Origin: Rhizobium gallicum bv. gallicum R602sp
GTDB taxonomy: Bacteria > Pseudomonadota > Alphaproteobacteria > Rhizobiales > Rhizobiaceae
DNA: 64,000 bases
Direction of reading: 5' to 3'
Assembly: GCF_000816845.1 (NCBI RefSeq)
Contig: NZ_CP006880.1
Location: 186,001 to 250,000 of the forward strand
In this document: piece by piece, positions 1 through 8,556 of the stretch
How positions within the stretch are numbered: position 1 is the stretch's first letter
Layout of the letters: every line of letters begins with the position of its first letter
Notes under the pieces: model-generated
The model's database searches: none
The model's input: the letters and a program-made list of their open reading frames with translations, nothing else
Told to the model about the DNA's origin: nothing
Program-made: the position numbers and the translations under genes

Positions 1-1
1 T

Positions 2-901
2 CGTGCCGACGAATACATGGAAGTGCTCTACAAGCTCTGGGAAGGAAGTTGGGATGAGGACGCCGTCGTTCGTGACAAGGAACGCCGCATTTATGCGGAT
101 CCCAACAAAGTCCGGTCGATAAGCCACGCAGGCAAATTCTACCAGTCCAGTGGGTACCATCTGGCAGAACCATCCCGACAACGAACGCCGGTCCTTTATC
201 AGGCAGGAACTTCGGGACGGGGCAAGAAGTTTGCTGCCACCCATGCCGAATGCGTGTTCATTACGGCAACTGACAAAGATGCGGCAAAAGCCACGGCCAG
301 GGCCATCAGGCAGGAGGCCGTGAATGCCGGCCGCTCGCCCCAAGACGTCAAGGTGTTCGTAGGCGTAACCGTAATAACTGGCCCCACTAACGCAGCCGCC
401 CAAGAGAAATATCGGGAATATCTCAGCTACGCCAATCCGGAAGCGGGCCTCGCTCACTTTGCGGCTAGCACCGGTATCGACTTCTCTCGCTACGACCTTG
501 ACGAACCAATCAACTACGGAACCTCAAACGCCATCCAGTCGGCTGCGCAACTGGCCGGTCAGAAGCGTTGGACGAAGCGGCAATTGCTTGATGAACTGAA
601 AATCGGAGGCCGCTATCCCGTCATCGTCGGCGACGGTTCGCTTGTCGCTGAGGAGTTGATCTCGTGGATCGAGGAAGGAGAGATCGATGGCTTCAATCTC
701 ACCCGCACAGTCGTTCCAGAGAGCTATGAAGATTTCATCGACCATGCCGTTCCGGCACTGCAGGAGCGCGGCCGCTACAAGACCGCGTATTCAAACGGCG
801 CGCTTAGGCGCAAACTCTTCGGTGCGGGAGACACGCTTCCGTCGAGCCATCCAGCGAATGCGTATCGATCTCCTAGGCATCAAAAACACCAGGATGTGTG
901 A
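2..901 (+). CDS. NtaA/SnaA/DmoA-family FMN-dependent monooxygenase, 5'-truncated by window edge
   Basis: The reading frame is open from the first complete codon, so the start lies left of the window and about 300 C-terminal residues are visible. These enzymes are usually about 440-450 residues and use FMNH2 from a separate reductase to oxidise C-S or C-N compounds. The visible part aligns by eye with the full-length paralogue at 14866: the WDxDAxVRxxExxxYAD stretch, the PVLYQAGTSxxG block (PVVFQAGASDSG in the paralogue), and the DGFNL stretch matching DGFIL near the end. The tail after about residue 265 is less conserved. The neighbouring methionine transporter and FMN reductase support a role in sulfur acquisition. 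The substrate cannot be read from the sequence. The family call is firm. Confidence 0.85.
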   Translation, partial: RADEYMEVLYKLWEGSWDEDAVVRDKERRIYADPNKVRSISHAGKFYQSSGYHLAEPSRQRTPVLYQAGTSGRGKKFAATHAECVFITATDKDAAKATARAIRQEAVNAGRSPQDVKVFVGVTVITGPTNAAAQEKYREYLSYANPEAGLAHFAASTGIDFSRYDLDEPINYGTSNAIQSAAQLAGQKRWTKRQLLDELKIGGRYPVIVGDGSLVAEELISWIEEGEIDGFNLTRTVVPESYEDFIDHAVPALQERGRYKTAYSNGALRRKLFGAGDTLPSSHPANAYRSPRHQKHQDV

Positions 902-962
902 GCGCTCAAAAAACGCGCTTAATGAGGGATCCATTACCAACCGTCCCAGTCGGATCACTTCC

Positions 963-1094
963 CTACAGGCTGCCCCAGATCGCGATCACCAGCACGATTA
1001 GCAGGGTGAGAGTTGCCCACGCCAACCAAAATGCCAAGGGCCAGCGCTTTTCTGGCCGCTTCGGCGGTTCAGGATCTCGAAGATTGCCATTCAT
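963..1094 (-). CDS. Possible small single-pass membrane protein (43 aa)
   Basis: This short leftward ORF starts at ATG 1094 and ends at TAG 963. It has a charged, proline-rich head (PEPPKRPEKR) followed by one hydrophobic segment of about 24 residues rich in Leu, Ile, Val, Ala and Trp. That positive-inside layout is typical of genuine bacterial small membrane proteins. No strong Shine-Dalgarno sequence is visible, and no family was recognised. It diverges from metQ, with a copy of the shared 17-bp palindrome between them, so it could share that control element. The alternative is a chance ORF. Confidence 0.4.
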   Translation of the reverse strand: MNGNLRDPEPPKRPEKRWPLAFWLAWATLTLLIVLVIAIWGSL

Positions 1095-1114
1095 TTGAAT
1101 ATCAAAGCATATAG

Positions 1115-1131
1115 TCTATAAGAATAGTAGA
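1115..1131. promoter_or_regulatory. Shared 17-bp palindrome, copy A (upstream of metQNI)
   Basis: TCTATAAGAATAGTAGA keeps the TCTA and TAGA ends of the element found before five other sulfur-related operons in the window. It lies 152 bp before the metQ start codon, in a locally AT-rich stretch. An operator role is inferred. Confidence 0.6.
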
Positions 1132-1283
1132 AAATTATTTGGAGCGCCCGCATAGCCCGGCAAGTCTTTTTCGGCTGCGCGGCCAAAAACAGGCGGGCGT
1201 GCTTCGTGCGGCTGCGGCCGATCTGACATGCTCTTCCCGTTTCGAGGCTCTGCCCTCATCATTCAGACGGGACATCACAACAT

Positions 1284-2120
1284 ATGAACAAGAAGAATTT
1301 CTCCACGTTCACCCTGACGCGCCGTGCAAGCCTAGCAGCGTTGGCCATTTCTGCTGCGGCGCTGGCGACCTTTTCCGCGCCTTCCTCCTCGTATGCCGAA
1401 GACAAGTCCATCAAAGTCGGCATCATGAGCGGTGAGGATGAGGACGTTTGGCGGGTCGTCACCACCGAAGCCGCCAAGAAGGGCCTCAAGATCGAGACCA
1501 TCACCTTCAACGACTACACCCAGCCGAACGAAGCGCTCGAGAACGGCGAAATCGACGCCAATGCCTTCCAGCACCAGCCCTATCTCGACAACCAGATCAA
1601 GACGCATGGCTATCATATTGTCCCTGTCGGCTTTACCGGTGTCTGGCCGATCGGTCTTTACACCAAGAAGTACAAGTCGGTCGCCGAAATCCCGGACGGT
1701 GCTGCGATCGGTTTGCCGAACGATCCGTCAAATGAGGGCCGGGCGCTACGGGTGCTAGAGAAGGAAGGTTTGATCAAACTCAAGGATGGCACCGGCATTC
1801 TCGCAACCATTGCCGACGTCACCGATAATCCGAAGAAACTTACGATCAAGGAACTGGATGCCGGCATCGTCGGCCGCTCGATCGATGATCTGGATGCTGC
1901 CGTTGTCAATACCGACTGGGCGCTGAAGAGCGGCCTGTCGCCCGCCGATCGCATCGCGCAGGAGCCGATCGCCGACAATCCCTATCGCAACTTCATCGCT
2001 GTAAAACAAGGCAGCGAAAGCGAGGAATGGGTGAAGACGCTAGTCTCCTCCTACCAGAACGACACGGTAAAGGCCGAGTTCGATAAGGTCTACAAGGGCA
2101 CTGGTCTCAGCGCCTATTGA
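1284..2120 (+). CDS. metQ: MetQ/NlpA-family methionine ABC transporter substrate-binding protein
   Basis: This 278-residue protein is the periplasmic receptor of a D-/L-methionine importer. Residues 1-38 form a signal peptide with a TRR start and a hydrophobic core, ending near SSSYAED. There is no lipobox Cys, so it is likely a soluble periplasmic protein. The mature part shows family landmarks: KVGIMSGEDEDVW at the N-terminus, the NAFQHQPYLD block and the GLPNDPSNEGRAL block. It is the first gene of a met operon, followed after 86 bp by metN and then metI. Some NlpA-family members bind other sulfur amino acids, so methionine is the likely but unproven ligand. A copy of the shared palindrome lies upstream. 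Confidence 0.93.
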   Translation: MNKKNFSTFTLTRRASLAALAISAAALATFSAPSSSYAEDKSIKVGIMSGEDEDVWRVVTTEAAKKGLKIETITFNDYTQPNEALENGEIDANAFQHQPYLDNQIKTHGYHIVPVGFTGVWPIGLYTKKYKSVAEIPDGAAIGLPNDPSNEGRALRVLEKEGLIKLKDGTGILATIADVTDNPKKLTIKELDAGIVGRSIDDLDAAVVNTDWALKSGLSPADRIAQEPIADNPYRNFIAVKQGSESEEWVKTLVSSYQNDTVKAEFDKVYKGTGLSAY

Positions 2121-2206
2121 TCTCAATCCGCGCCAGGGGCGGCGCAAGTGGGGCGGTTCGGATGTTCTATTTCCGGGCCGCCTTGAGCGTTTTCAAAGGA
2201 AATACC

Positions 2207-3289
2207 ATGAACTCATTCGTTTCCGCCTCGGCAATCGAGACGAAGCCCGAGGCCGCCGAGGATGTCGTGAGGCTCCTCGATGTCAAACGCCGCTTCGGCA
2301 CGACGCCAGCCCTCGATGGCATTTCACTTTCCATCGCGAAGGGCGAGATTTTCGGCATCATCGGCCGCAGCGGCGCCGGAAAGTCGACCCTGATTCGGTG
2401 CCTCAACGGTCTGGAACGCGCCGACGGTGGCGAGATCCATATCGAGGGCCGCAATATTACCAGTCTCGGCGAAAGAGATTTACAGCCCCTGCGCCGGCGC
2501 ATCGGTATGATCTTCCAGCATTTCAATCTGCTTTCGGCAAAGACGGTCGAAGAGAATATCGCCCTGCCGCTCAAGATCGAGGGTGCGGCGAAGACGGAGC
2601 GTCTGAACCGGGCACGCGAGCTGCTCGACCTTGTCGGGTTGTCGGATAAAGCAAAGGCCTATCCGGCTTCCCTTTCTGGCGGCCAGAAGCAGCGTGTCGG
2701 AATTGCCCGCGCGCTTGCGGCACGTCCCGCGTTGCTGCTTTCGGACGAGGCGACCTCGGCGCTCGATCCGGAGACGACGCGCTCAATCCTTTCGCTTCTC
2801 AAGGACATCAACCGCAAGCTCGGGCTGACCGTCGTTCTCATCACTCACGAAATGGAAGTGATCCGCACCATTGCCGATCGCGTCGCGGTCATCGATTCGG
2901 GGAAAATTGTCGAAGAAGGCCAAGTCTGGTCGGTCTTCGCTAATCCGCAGACGGCTATCACCAAAAGCCTGCTCAGCGGAATCCGACCGCAGTTGCCGGA
3001 CCATATTGCGGCGCGTCTGTCGCGGACCAAGGGCAGGGAAGTGATCATCAGCGTCGATCTCGCCGGGTCAGAGGCGCAAGGTGCGCTTTTTACCGATCTT
3101 GCAGCTGAACTGCCGCACGGGTTCCGCCTTGTTCATGGCGGCATCGACCACATTCAAAGCCAGCCGGTGGCAAGGTTCTTCATTGCCGTTCCGACGCGCA
3201 ACATTAAGCTCGCCGGCAAGGTGCAACAATTTCTGACGGCCCGCTCGGCGCGGGTGGAGGTGCTGGGTTATGACAGCGATCATGCTTGA
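2207..3289 (+). CDS. metN: MetN methionine ABC transporter ATP-binding protein
   Basis: This 360-residue ATPase energises methionine uptake at the inner membrane. The open frame begins at 2117, but ATG 2207 is preferred because AAAGGA lies about 6 bp before it and the extra N-terminal residues are not family-like. It has the Walker A motif GRSGAGKST, the ABC signature LSGGQKQR, Walker B LLLSDEATSALD and the H-loop VLITHEME. Residues from about 277 to the end form the regulatory NIL/ACT-like domain of MetN proteins, which senses intracellular methionine. Its end overlaps metI by 20 bp, indicating translational coupling. Confidence 0.95.
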   Translation: MNSFVSASAIETKPEAAEDVVRLLDVKRRFGTTPALDGISLSIAKGEIFGIIGRSGAGKSTLIRCLNGLERADGGEIHIEGRNITSLGERDLQPLRRRIGMIFQHFNLLSAKTVEENIALPLKIEGAAKTERLNRARELLDLVGLSDKAKAYPASLSGGQKQRVGIARALAARPALLLSDEATSALDPETTRSILSLLKDINRKLGLTVVLITHEMEVIRTIADRVAVIDSGKIVEEGQVWSVFANPQTAITKSLLSGIRPQLPDHIAARLSRTKGREVIISVDLAGSEAQGALFTDLAAELPHGFRLVHGGIDHIQSQPVARFFIAVPTRNIKLAGKVQQFLTARSARVEVLGYDSDHA

Positions 3290-3923
3290 ACTGCTTTTCC
3301 GTTCACTCTGGGAAACCATCATCATGACCAGCGCGTCAGGGCTGATTTCGCTCATCGCCGGTCTGCCACTGGGGCTAGCGCTGGTTCTGACGGCCCGCGG
3401 CGGAATCGCGGAAAACAACGCGATCAACAGCGCGCTTGGCGCCCTAATCAATGGCTTCCGCTCAGTACCCTTCATTATTCTGCTGGTGGCGCTGATCCCG
3501 CTGACGCGGCTGATCGTCGGCACCTCGCTCGGGACATGGGCGGCGATCGTGCCGCTCGCGATTGCCGCAACGCCGTATTACGCGCGCATTGCCGAAGTGT
3601 CGCTTCGCGAGGTCGATCGCGGGCTCATCGACGCCGTGCGAGCCATGGGCGGCAATCGCTGGACGATCATTCGTGAAGTGCTGGTTCCGGAAGCTTTGCC
3701 TGGGATCGTTGTCGGTTTCACGGTCACGCTTGTGACACTGATCGGCGCTTCTGCGATGGCAGGCGCAATCGGTGCCGGCGGCCTTGGCGATCTCGCAATC
3801 CGCTATGGCTATCAGCGCTTTGAGACCAATGTGATGATTGCGGTCGTCATCGTGCTCATCGTGCTGGTCTGCGGCATCCAGTGGCTCGGCGACCGGCTCG
3901 TCGCGAGACTGGACCACCGCTGA
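3270..3923 (+). CDS. metI: MetI methionine ABC transporter permease
   Basis: This 217-residue inner-membrane permease has about five hydrophobic segments and the BPD_transp_1 coupling region around residues 110-135 (LREVDRGLIDAVRAMGGNRW). The length matches MetI. The start at ATG 3270 overlaps the metN end by 20 bp; ATG 3282, four codons later, is also possible. It completes the metQNI transporter. Confidence 0.95.
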   Translation: MTAIMLELLFRSLWETIIMTSASGLISLIAGLPLGLALVLTARGGIAENNAINSALGALINGFRSVPFIILLVALIPLTRLIVGTSLGTWAAIVPLAIAATPYYARIAEVSLREVDRGLIDAVRAMGGNRWTIIREVLVPEALPGIVVGFTVTLVTLIGASAMAGAIGAGGLGDLAIRYGYQRFETNVMIAVVIVLIVLVCGIQWLGDRLVARLDHR

Positions 3924-3994
3924 ACCTCTCCTGCATGACGTGGAACCGGGAGACTTGCACGGCGTTTGACCGTGCCTGTGTCGCGAGATGGGCA

Positions 3995-4235
3995 ATGATA
4001 TACGATGTCGTCGTCGGTTCGGGGTTTTCTGCGATCGCAACTGTGTGCAACCTCGTTGAACTCCTTCCGGAATCGTCCTCTGTCGCGCTTGTTGGAGGCG
4101 ATCCAGGCTTTGGCAGAGGCACTGCCTATCGCACCGAACTTTACTTTACACAGATTGAATGTTCCCGCGGGACGCATGAGCCTTTTAGCGATCGTGCGGG
4201 GTGGTCAGGTGTCGACCCGTCGGTCGAGGGGTCAG
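3995..4235 (+). pseudogene. Remnant of an FAD/NAD(P)-binding protein (NAD_binding_9 type), frameshifted and truncated
   Basis: From ATG 3995 one frame reads a Rossmann-like start (DVVVGSGFSAIATVCNL, then VALVGGDPGFGRGTAY). At about 4140-4146 the homology moves to the next frame, which reads HRLNVPAGRMSLLA. The G-x-AY followed by LNVPAGRMS is a hallmark of NAD_binding_9 FAD-dependent proteins, which are normally over 400 residues. Only about 75 residues remain and neither frame continues, so the gene is dead. It sits between metI and the FMN reductase. Confidence 0.75.
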
Positions 4236-4308
4236 CAACTGATGACGGTGGCATTCGGCGGAAAGATTTTTCCCTCGTGGCCATCATCAGGGTCTGCTGT
4301 TCCTTTAA

Positions 4309-4325
4309 TCCAGTAAATTTATAGA
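4309..4325. promoter_or_regulatory. Shared 17-bp palindrome, copy B (upstream of FMN reductase)
   Basis: TCCAGTAAATTTATAGA carries the AAATTT core and the TAGA end of the shared element. The left arm is degenerate. It lies 56 bp before ATG 4382. An operator or promoter role is inferred. Confidence 0.55.
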
Positions 4326-4381
4326 CTTTATTTATTGAAAGACTGGCGCGGTCTCCGCGCCCTGAAGGCAAAGGAACCCAA

Positions 4382-4942
4382 ATGGCTGCTCCCAAATTGG
4401 TCGGCATCGCCGGCAGCTTCAATCGTCCGTCGAAGACATATGCTCTTGTTCAGAATGTTGCAGAGCGCGCCACTGAGCGTTACGGTTTCACAAGTAGGAT
4501 TCATGATCTTCATGATGTTGGTCCTTCGCTTGGACGTGCGATCTGGCGCAAGGAACTCGATGATCAGGCGAAAGAGATTATCGATGCCATCGTTACCTCG
4601 GACGCTCTCATCGTTGGCGCGCCAACCTACAAGGGTTCCTATCCTGGCCTGTTCAAGCACCTGATTGACCTGATCGAGCCGCATGAGTTGCGCGCTAAAC
4701 CGATCGTCATAACGGCGACAGGGGGAGGCGACCGTCATGCGTTGATGGTTGAACATCAGTTGCGGCCGCTGTTCGGCTTCTTCATGTCTCATACCTTGCC
4801 GACGGCTGTTTACGCATCCGATCGTGATTTCACAGACTATCGTGTTTCCTCCGCGCCGCTTTCAAATCGGATCGAGGAGGTGGTCGGTGAGCTCGCAGCC
4901 TTCTTCCCCGCAGAAAATCCAATTCTAGCCGCAGCCGAATAG
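4382..4942 (+). CDS. NADPH-dependent FMN reductase (MsuE/SsuE-like)
   Basis: This 186-residue flavodoxin-fold reductase would supply FMNH2 to two-component flavin monooxygenases. The N-terminus carries the flavin phosphate loop GIAGSFNRPSKT, followed by the GAPTYKGSYPGLFKHLIDL block and the TATGGGDRHALMVEHQLRPLFGFF region typical of MsuE. It is highly similar by eye to the second copy at 26829-27389, with long identical stretches in the central region. The several oxygenases in the window lack their own reductases, so these two copies probably serve all of them. The start at ATG 4382 follows AAAGGAACCCAA. Confidence 0.9.
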   Translation: MAAPKLVGIAGSFNRPSKTYALVQNVAERATERYGFTSRIHDLHDVGPSLGRAIWRKELDDQAKEIIDAIVTSDALIVGAPTYKGSYPGLFKHLIDLIEPHELRAKPIVITATGGGDRHALMVEHQLRPLFGFFMSHTLPTAVYASDRDFTDYRVSSAPLSNRIEEVVGELAAFFPAENPILAAAE

Positions 4943-4995
4943 CTGAGGGGGCGTATCCGCTCGCGAACCCCGCTCAAGACGATAAGGAGGCACAG

Positions 4996-5169
4996 ATGGA
5001 TAAGACCAATGCGGCAGTCCCATCCGATGAGCTGTGGAGTGTTTTCGATTTCGCGCGGCGATATCGTCTGGAGAAAAGGGAGGAAAACCGCCTTCTCATG
5101 CTCTTCGGCCCGTATGCGTCAGCCCATGAATTGCTCACGAATGCGCGCCGGCATTCGCTCATTTCCTGA
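4996..5169 (+). CDS. Small conserved-looking protein of unknown function (57 aa)
   Basis: ATG 4996 is preceded by a near-perfect AAGGAGG ribosome-binding site about 5 bp upstream, which argues strongly for translation. The product is soluble and charged, with a likely helical centre (LWSVFDFARRYRLEKREENRLL) and a second helix near the end. It has no membrane segment or recognised domain. It begins a run of four closely spaced small genes ending in a ChaC homologue. Function unknown. Confidence 0.6.
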   Translation: MDKTNAAVPSDELWSVFDFARRYRLEKREENRLLMLFGPYASAHELLTNARRHSLIS

Positions 5170-5211
5170 GACGGATCAACGCAATCGCAATTGCGCAAAA
5201 CGGAGGATCGT

Positions 5212-5400
5212 ATGATGCAGATTTTCGTCAGCCATCTCAAAGCGCTCTTCGACGGCCTTTTTCGTCGCAAATCGAATGAAACGCCACGCGGCCAAAATAC
5301 CGGCGAGTCGTCCCAAAACCATGGACGCGGCGAAGGCGACCGCGAACTGCGCGAATATGAGCTCTTTTACTGGAGCGCAGCGTCTGGATCCTGGTACTGA
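5212..5400 (+). CDS. Small hypothetical protein (62 aa)
   Basis: The start at ATG 5212 is chosen because CGGAGG lies about 5 bp before it. The product has a hydrophobic/basic N-terminal stretch (MMQIFVSHLKALFDGLFRRK) followed by a low-complexity hydrophilic region rich in Gly, Glu, Asn and Arg, and ends in aromatic residues (YELFYWSAASGSWY). No family was recognised. It lies 42 bp after the previous small gene and 10 bp before the next. Confidence 0.5.
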   Translation: MMQIFVSHLKALFDGLFRRKSNETPRGQNTGESSQNHGRGEGDRELREYELFYWSAASGSWY

Positions 5401-5410
5401 GGAAACGGCA

Positions 5411-5554
5411 ATGGCACTCGCTTTTGATCTTCGTCGGCCAATCCAGAAGTTGGACGCCAAGAACATCCAATCCAAAGCCCTGCACTGCATGGCAATCGGC
5501 TCCATCGTTTCGTCGTTCACATTCATTTTGGCGCTGGTGATTGGTGTCCTCTGA
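5411..5554 (+). CDS. Small membrane protein (47 aa)
   Basis: Starting at ATG 5411 after GAGGAAACGGCA, this short ORF encodes a polar N-terminus and one C-terminal transmembrane segment (about residues 26-47, MAIGSIVSSFTFILALVIGVL). It is tightly spaced with the preceding small gene. Function unknown. Confidence 0.5.
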   Translation: MALAFDLRRPIQKLDAKNIQSKALHCMAIGSIVSSFTFILALVIGVL

Positions 5555-5610
5555 TGTCTGTGCTGCGCGAACGCGCAGCGTCGCCGATTTGAACGCAAGG
5601 TGCCCAGCAC

Positions 5611-5919
5611 ATGTCCGATCTCGTCAAAGAGCTGCTGCACCTATCAGACGACCCGGCGATCTCTCACAGAGAAAGCCGCCGCCAACTTATCGACCGATTT
5701 GTTCATGCATTGACGGAAATGACGACGGTCTTCGTTTCCGATGACGACCGCCAGCCTCCGATTCCAGTCATGCGGCTCATTGCAATGATCGAAGGCATGA
5801 CGAGCAGCATTGCCGACGCCGATGATACGACGTTCTCAGCGATCGTTGAAGAACTAGCGTTGCTTTTGCGCACGCTGGAACGACATCGGCAAGAGATGGC
5901 GAGATTTACGGTCCATTGA
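5611..5919 (+). CDS. Hypothetical protein (102 aa), largely helical
   Basis: A soluble, Leu- and Glu-rich protein with heptad-like spacing near its C-terminus (IVEELALLLRTLERHRQEM), suggesting a helical bundle. No family was recognised. Its end lies 44 bp before the preferred start of the downstream chaC-like gene; a TTG-initiated version of that gene would overlap it by 4 bp, so coupling is possible. Confidence 0.6.
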   Translation: MSDLVKELLHLSDDPAISHRESRRQLIDRFVHALTEMTTVFVSDDDRQPPIPVMRLIAMIEGMTSSIADADDTTFSAIVEELALLLRTLERHRQEMARFTVH

Positions 5920-5963
5920 ACTTGCGAGCGGATTTGTTGAACGCCACCACAGAGAGACAGGTT

Positions 5964-6665
5964 ATGACGGGCGACCGGCGGATGTCCTTAACCGCGGAGC
6001 TTGTAGCGCTTTGTTTTCGAGACGAACAGGATCTTGGCCCAGATCCGCATCGACCACTGCTGAGTGACGCTGAATTCGAGGCCGTCGCCGAGCGGATCTT
6101 CCACGAGAGCAAACAACAGCCTCTGTGGATTTTTGCGTACGGCTCCCTGATCTGGAAACCCGACTTTGATGCTGTTGAAAGTCGCCGGGCGATTGCTCAA
6201 GGATGGCATCGCTCATTTTGTCTGCGGCTCAATCGCTGGAGAGGCACGCCGGAACAGCCGGGGCTGATGATGGCGCTTGACCGCGGCGGGAGTTGCGCTG
6301 GCATGGCCTATCGCCTACCGGACAATGATCGCCTTGGCCAAATCCGAAGATTGTTACGGCGCGAGATTGGTTCTCGCGAAGGCGTCAAGGCGATCCGCTG
6401 GATCACGGTCGAGACGGATCAAGGATATGTACGCGCACTGGTTTTCTGGGCCGGTCCAAAGGGTGAGCACGTCTCTTTGAAGTTGCCCTTGGCAACCGTC
6501 GCGCGCGTGCTGGCGCGTGCCTGCGGCCATATAGGCTCATGCGCGGAATATTTATACCTGACCGTTCTGCACTTGGAGCAGTATGGAATCCGCGATCGCA
6601 ATTTGTGGCAACTGCAAGAACTTGTTGCTTGCGAGATTCGGTCCATACACCGGCTATCATCCTGA
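5964..6665 (+). CDS. ChaC-family gamma-glutamylcyclotransferase
   Basis: This 233-residue protein has the ChaC signature FAYGSLIWKP, in which the YGSL loop binds the gamma-glutamyl substrate, followed by a WHRSFCLRLNRWRGTPEQPGL-type segment typical of the family. ChaC enzymes cleave glutathione to 5-oxoproline and Cys-Gly. The catalytic Glu is expected in the central region, but I could not place it with certainty. ATG 5964 is preferred over TTG 5916. The gene lies just upstream of a Gsi/Dpp-like importer, which fits salvage of sulfur from gamma-glutamyl thiols (inference). Confidence 0.85.
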   Translation: MTGDRRMSLTAELVALCFRDEQDLGPDPHRPLLSDAEFEAVAERIFHESKQQPLWIFAYGSLIWKPDFDAVESRRAIAQGWHRSFCLRLNRWRGTPEQPGLMMALDRGGSCAGMAYRLPDNDRLGQIRRLLRREIGSREGVKAIRWITVETDQGYVRALVFWAGPKGEHVSLKLPLATVARVLARACGHIGSCAEYLYLTVLHLEQYGIRDRNLWQLQELVACEIRSIHRLSS

Positions 6666-6761
6666 TCGCATCAGCCTGGGCCAAAAGGCTATCGCCGCTG
6701 GCTACCGCAACAAGATATTCCGGCCGTCGAAGGCAAAAGGGTAATTTTCTCCTTATATTAA

Positions 6762-6778
6762 TCTACTAAATTTGTAGA
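6762..6778. promoter_or_regulatory. Shared 17-bp palindrome, copy C (upstream of first peptide-type importer)
   Basis: TCTACTAAATTTGTAGA is the most symmetric copy. With flanking bases the arms ATCTAC and GTAGAT are perfect 6-bp inverted repeats around TAAATTT. It lies 98 bp before ATG 6877. The stretch ACTAAATTTGTAGATTA is identical to one in copy F at 37 kb. Confidence 0.7.
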
Positions 6779-6876
6779 TTACTCATTGAGTGCGACCGTA
6801 GGTTTCGAACGATCTGCGAGCTCGAAACGATCGCCGTCGCAAAGACAATCTCTCCTCCAGCAAGAAGGCACACTTC

Positions 6877-8556
6877 ATGCCAGACCGACATCTCTTCCCA
6901 ACGAAAACGAAACGCGCGGCGCCTCATTTGCTCGCTCGCCGAACTGCGAGCCTCCGGCCATCACTGATGGCGGCGGTGAAGTCGCTTGGGTTTCTGCTTG
7001 CCATGGCTCTTGCACCGGCAGCGGCACAGGCACAGGACACCAAACCCGTTCATGGAGGCACGCTCAATGTTGCGCTCGGCACAGATACGGCAATCATCGA
7101 TCCATCAATAACGGGCAGTTCGGTGACTGCGGTGATTGCCCGCAATCTCGTTGATTCACTCGTTGGCCAAGCCGAGGATAACAGCTTCACGCCATGGCTT
7201 GCCGATCGCTGGGAGATCAGTGACGATCACACACGCTACACCTTTCATCTGCGCAAGAATGTAACCTTCAGCGATGGCACGCCGCTTGATGCCGAAGCCG
7301 TGAAATACAATTTCGACCGCATTATCGACCCGAAGACGACGTCGGCCTATGCAAAATCCTTGCTCGGGCCGGTCAAGTCGATCGAGGCACTCGACGCGGA
7401 CACAGTGGTCATCGCGTACCAGAAACCGTTCTCGCCGCTGCTTCAAGGCCTGAGCCTGCCCTACCTCGGCATCCAGTCGCCGACTTATCTCAAGAAGACG
7501 GCAAACACCAAAAACACGGTCGTTGGGTCTGGTCCGTTCACGCTTGAGAGTTTCGTGAAAGGGAGCGGCAGTCATGTCATAAAGCGGCAGGACTACAACT
7601 GGGGTCCTGGCTATGCGGCCCATAAAGGCGCCGCCTATCTTGACGCTATCGTTTTCAAGATCCTGCCGGAAGCATCCGTTCGCCTCGGTGCGCTGACGAG
7701 CGGCCAGGTCGACGCGATCGATAACGTGCCGCCCGCAAACTACCGCTCCGTGCAAGAAAATCCTTCCCTGCAGGTGGTCACGCGCGAGAATCCGGGCGTC
7801 AATACGTCCTATTTCCTCAATACCTCGCGCGGTCCGTTTGCCGATGAGAAGGTGCGGCAGGCCTTCCAGAGCGCGGTGGATGTGAAATCGGCGGTGCAGG
7901 CCGCCTACCTCGGCAGCCTGAAGCCCGCCGACAACATTTTTGGTCCTTCGACGCTCTACTACGATCCATCAATCGCTGCGTCTTGGGGATATGATCCGTC
8001 CAAGGCAAACAAACTGCTCGACGAGGCCGGCTGGTCAGAGCGAGATGGCGAGGGCTTTCGCACGAAGGACGGCAAGCGTCTCACCGTCCGCTATGTTTAC
8101 GATTCCTCCGATAAGAGCGCAGAAGAAGTTCTCCTCGCTCAGGCGGTGCAGTTTCAGGTCAAGCAGGTGGGATTCGACCTCGAACTAGTTCCAACAGACG
8201 ATGGCGGACATACCGGGGCGCTCGGCAGCAATGACTACGACATCGATTCCTTCTGGTACGTCCGTGCCGAGCCCGATATTCTCCGTACGGTCTTCCTTTC
8301 CGACTACATTCCGCCGAAGGGAGCAAATTCCGCCCGTGTAAACGCACTGGACGAGCGGCTTTTGAAGGCGGTCGGCGCGAGCGACGAAGAGCGCAAGAAG
8401 CTCTACGGCGAGGCCCAAAAGGAGATCATCAAAAAGGCATACGCCGTGCCGCTCTTCGTGGCAGCCTATCAGCTGGGCGCTTCGAGGAAACTGCAAGGGA
8501 TCAGCTGGGCCACCAATGCCAAGCCGAATTTCTATGATGCCTGGCTTGAGCGCTAG
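6877..8556 (+). CDS. Family-5 (peptide/glutathione/opine-type) ABC transporter substrate-binding protein
   Basis: A 559-residue SBP_bac_5 protein. It has an unusually long N-terminal export region: a basic stretch with ARR, then a hydrophobic core at about residues 36-52 (LGFLLAMALAPAAAQAQ). The mature protein starts with the typical HGGTLNVALGTD, followed by LADRWEISDDHTRYTFHLRKNVTFSDGTPLDAEAV. Such receptors bind di- or oligopeptides, glutathione or other larger solutes. The gene heads an SBP-permease-permease-double ATPase operon preceded by palindrome copy C, so a sulfur-bearing ligand is plausible but unproven. Confidence 0.92.
   Translation: MPDRHLFPTKTKRAAPHLLARRTASLRPSLMAAVKSLGFLLAMALAPAAAQAQDTKPVHGGTLNVALGTDTAIIDPSITGSSVTAVIARNLVDSLVGQAEDNSFTPWLADRWEISDDHTRYTFHLRKNVTFSDGTPLDAEAVKYNFDRIIDPKTTSAYAKSLLGPVKSIEALDADTVVIAYQKPFSPLLQGLSLPYLGIQSPTYLKKTANTKNTVVGSGPFTLESFVKGSGSHVIKRQDYNWGPGYAAHKGAAYLDAIVFKILPEASVRLGALTSGQVDAIDNVPPANYRSVQENPSLQVVTRENPGVNTSYFLNTSRGPFADEKVRQAFQSAVDVKSAVQAAYLGSLKPADNIFGPSTLYYDPSIAASWGYDPSKANKLLDEAGWSERDGEGFRTKDGKRLTVRYVYDSSDKSAEEVLLAQAVQFQVKQVGFDLELVPTDDGGHTGALGSNDYDIDSFWYVRAEPDILRTVFLSDYIPPKGANSARVNALDERLLKAVGASDEERKKLYGEAQKEIIKKAYAVPLFVAAYQLGASRKLQGISWATNAKPNFYDAWLER

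Noticed and set aside
1132..1283. Possible SAM-II or other methionine riboswitch in the metQ leader
   Set aside because: The leader is long and GC-rich, but I could not find the SAM-II pseudoknot sequence pattern or any convincing stem arrangement.
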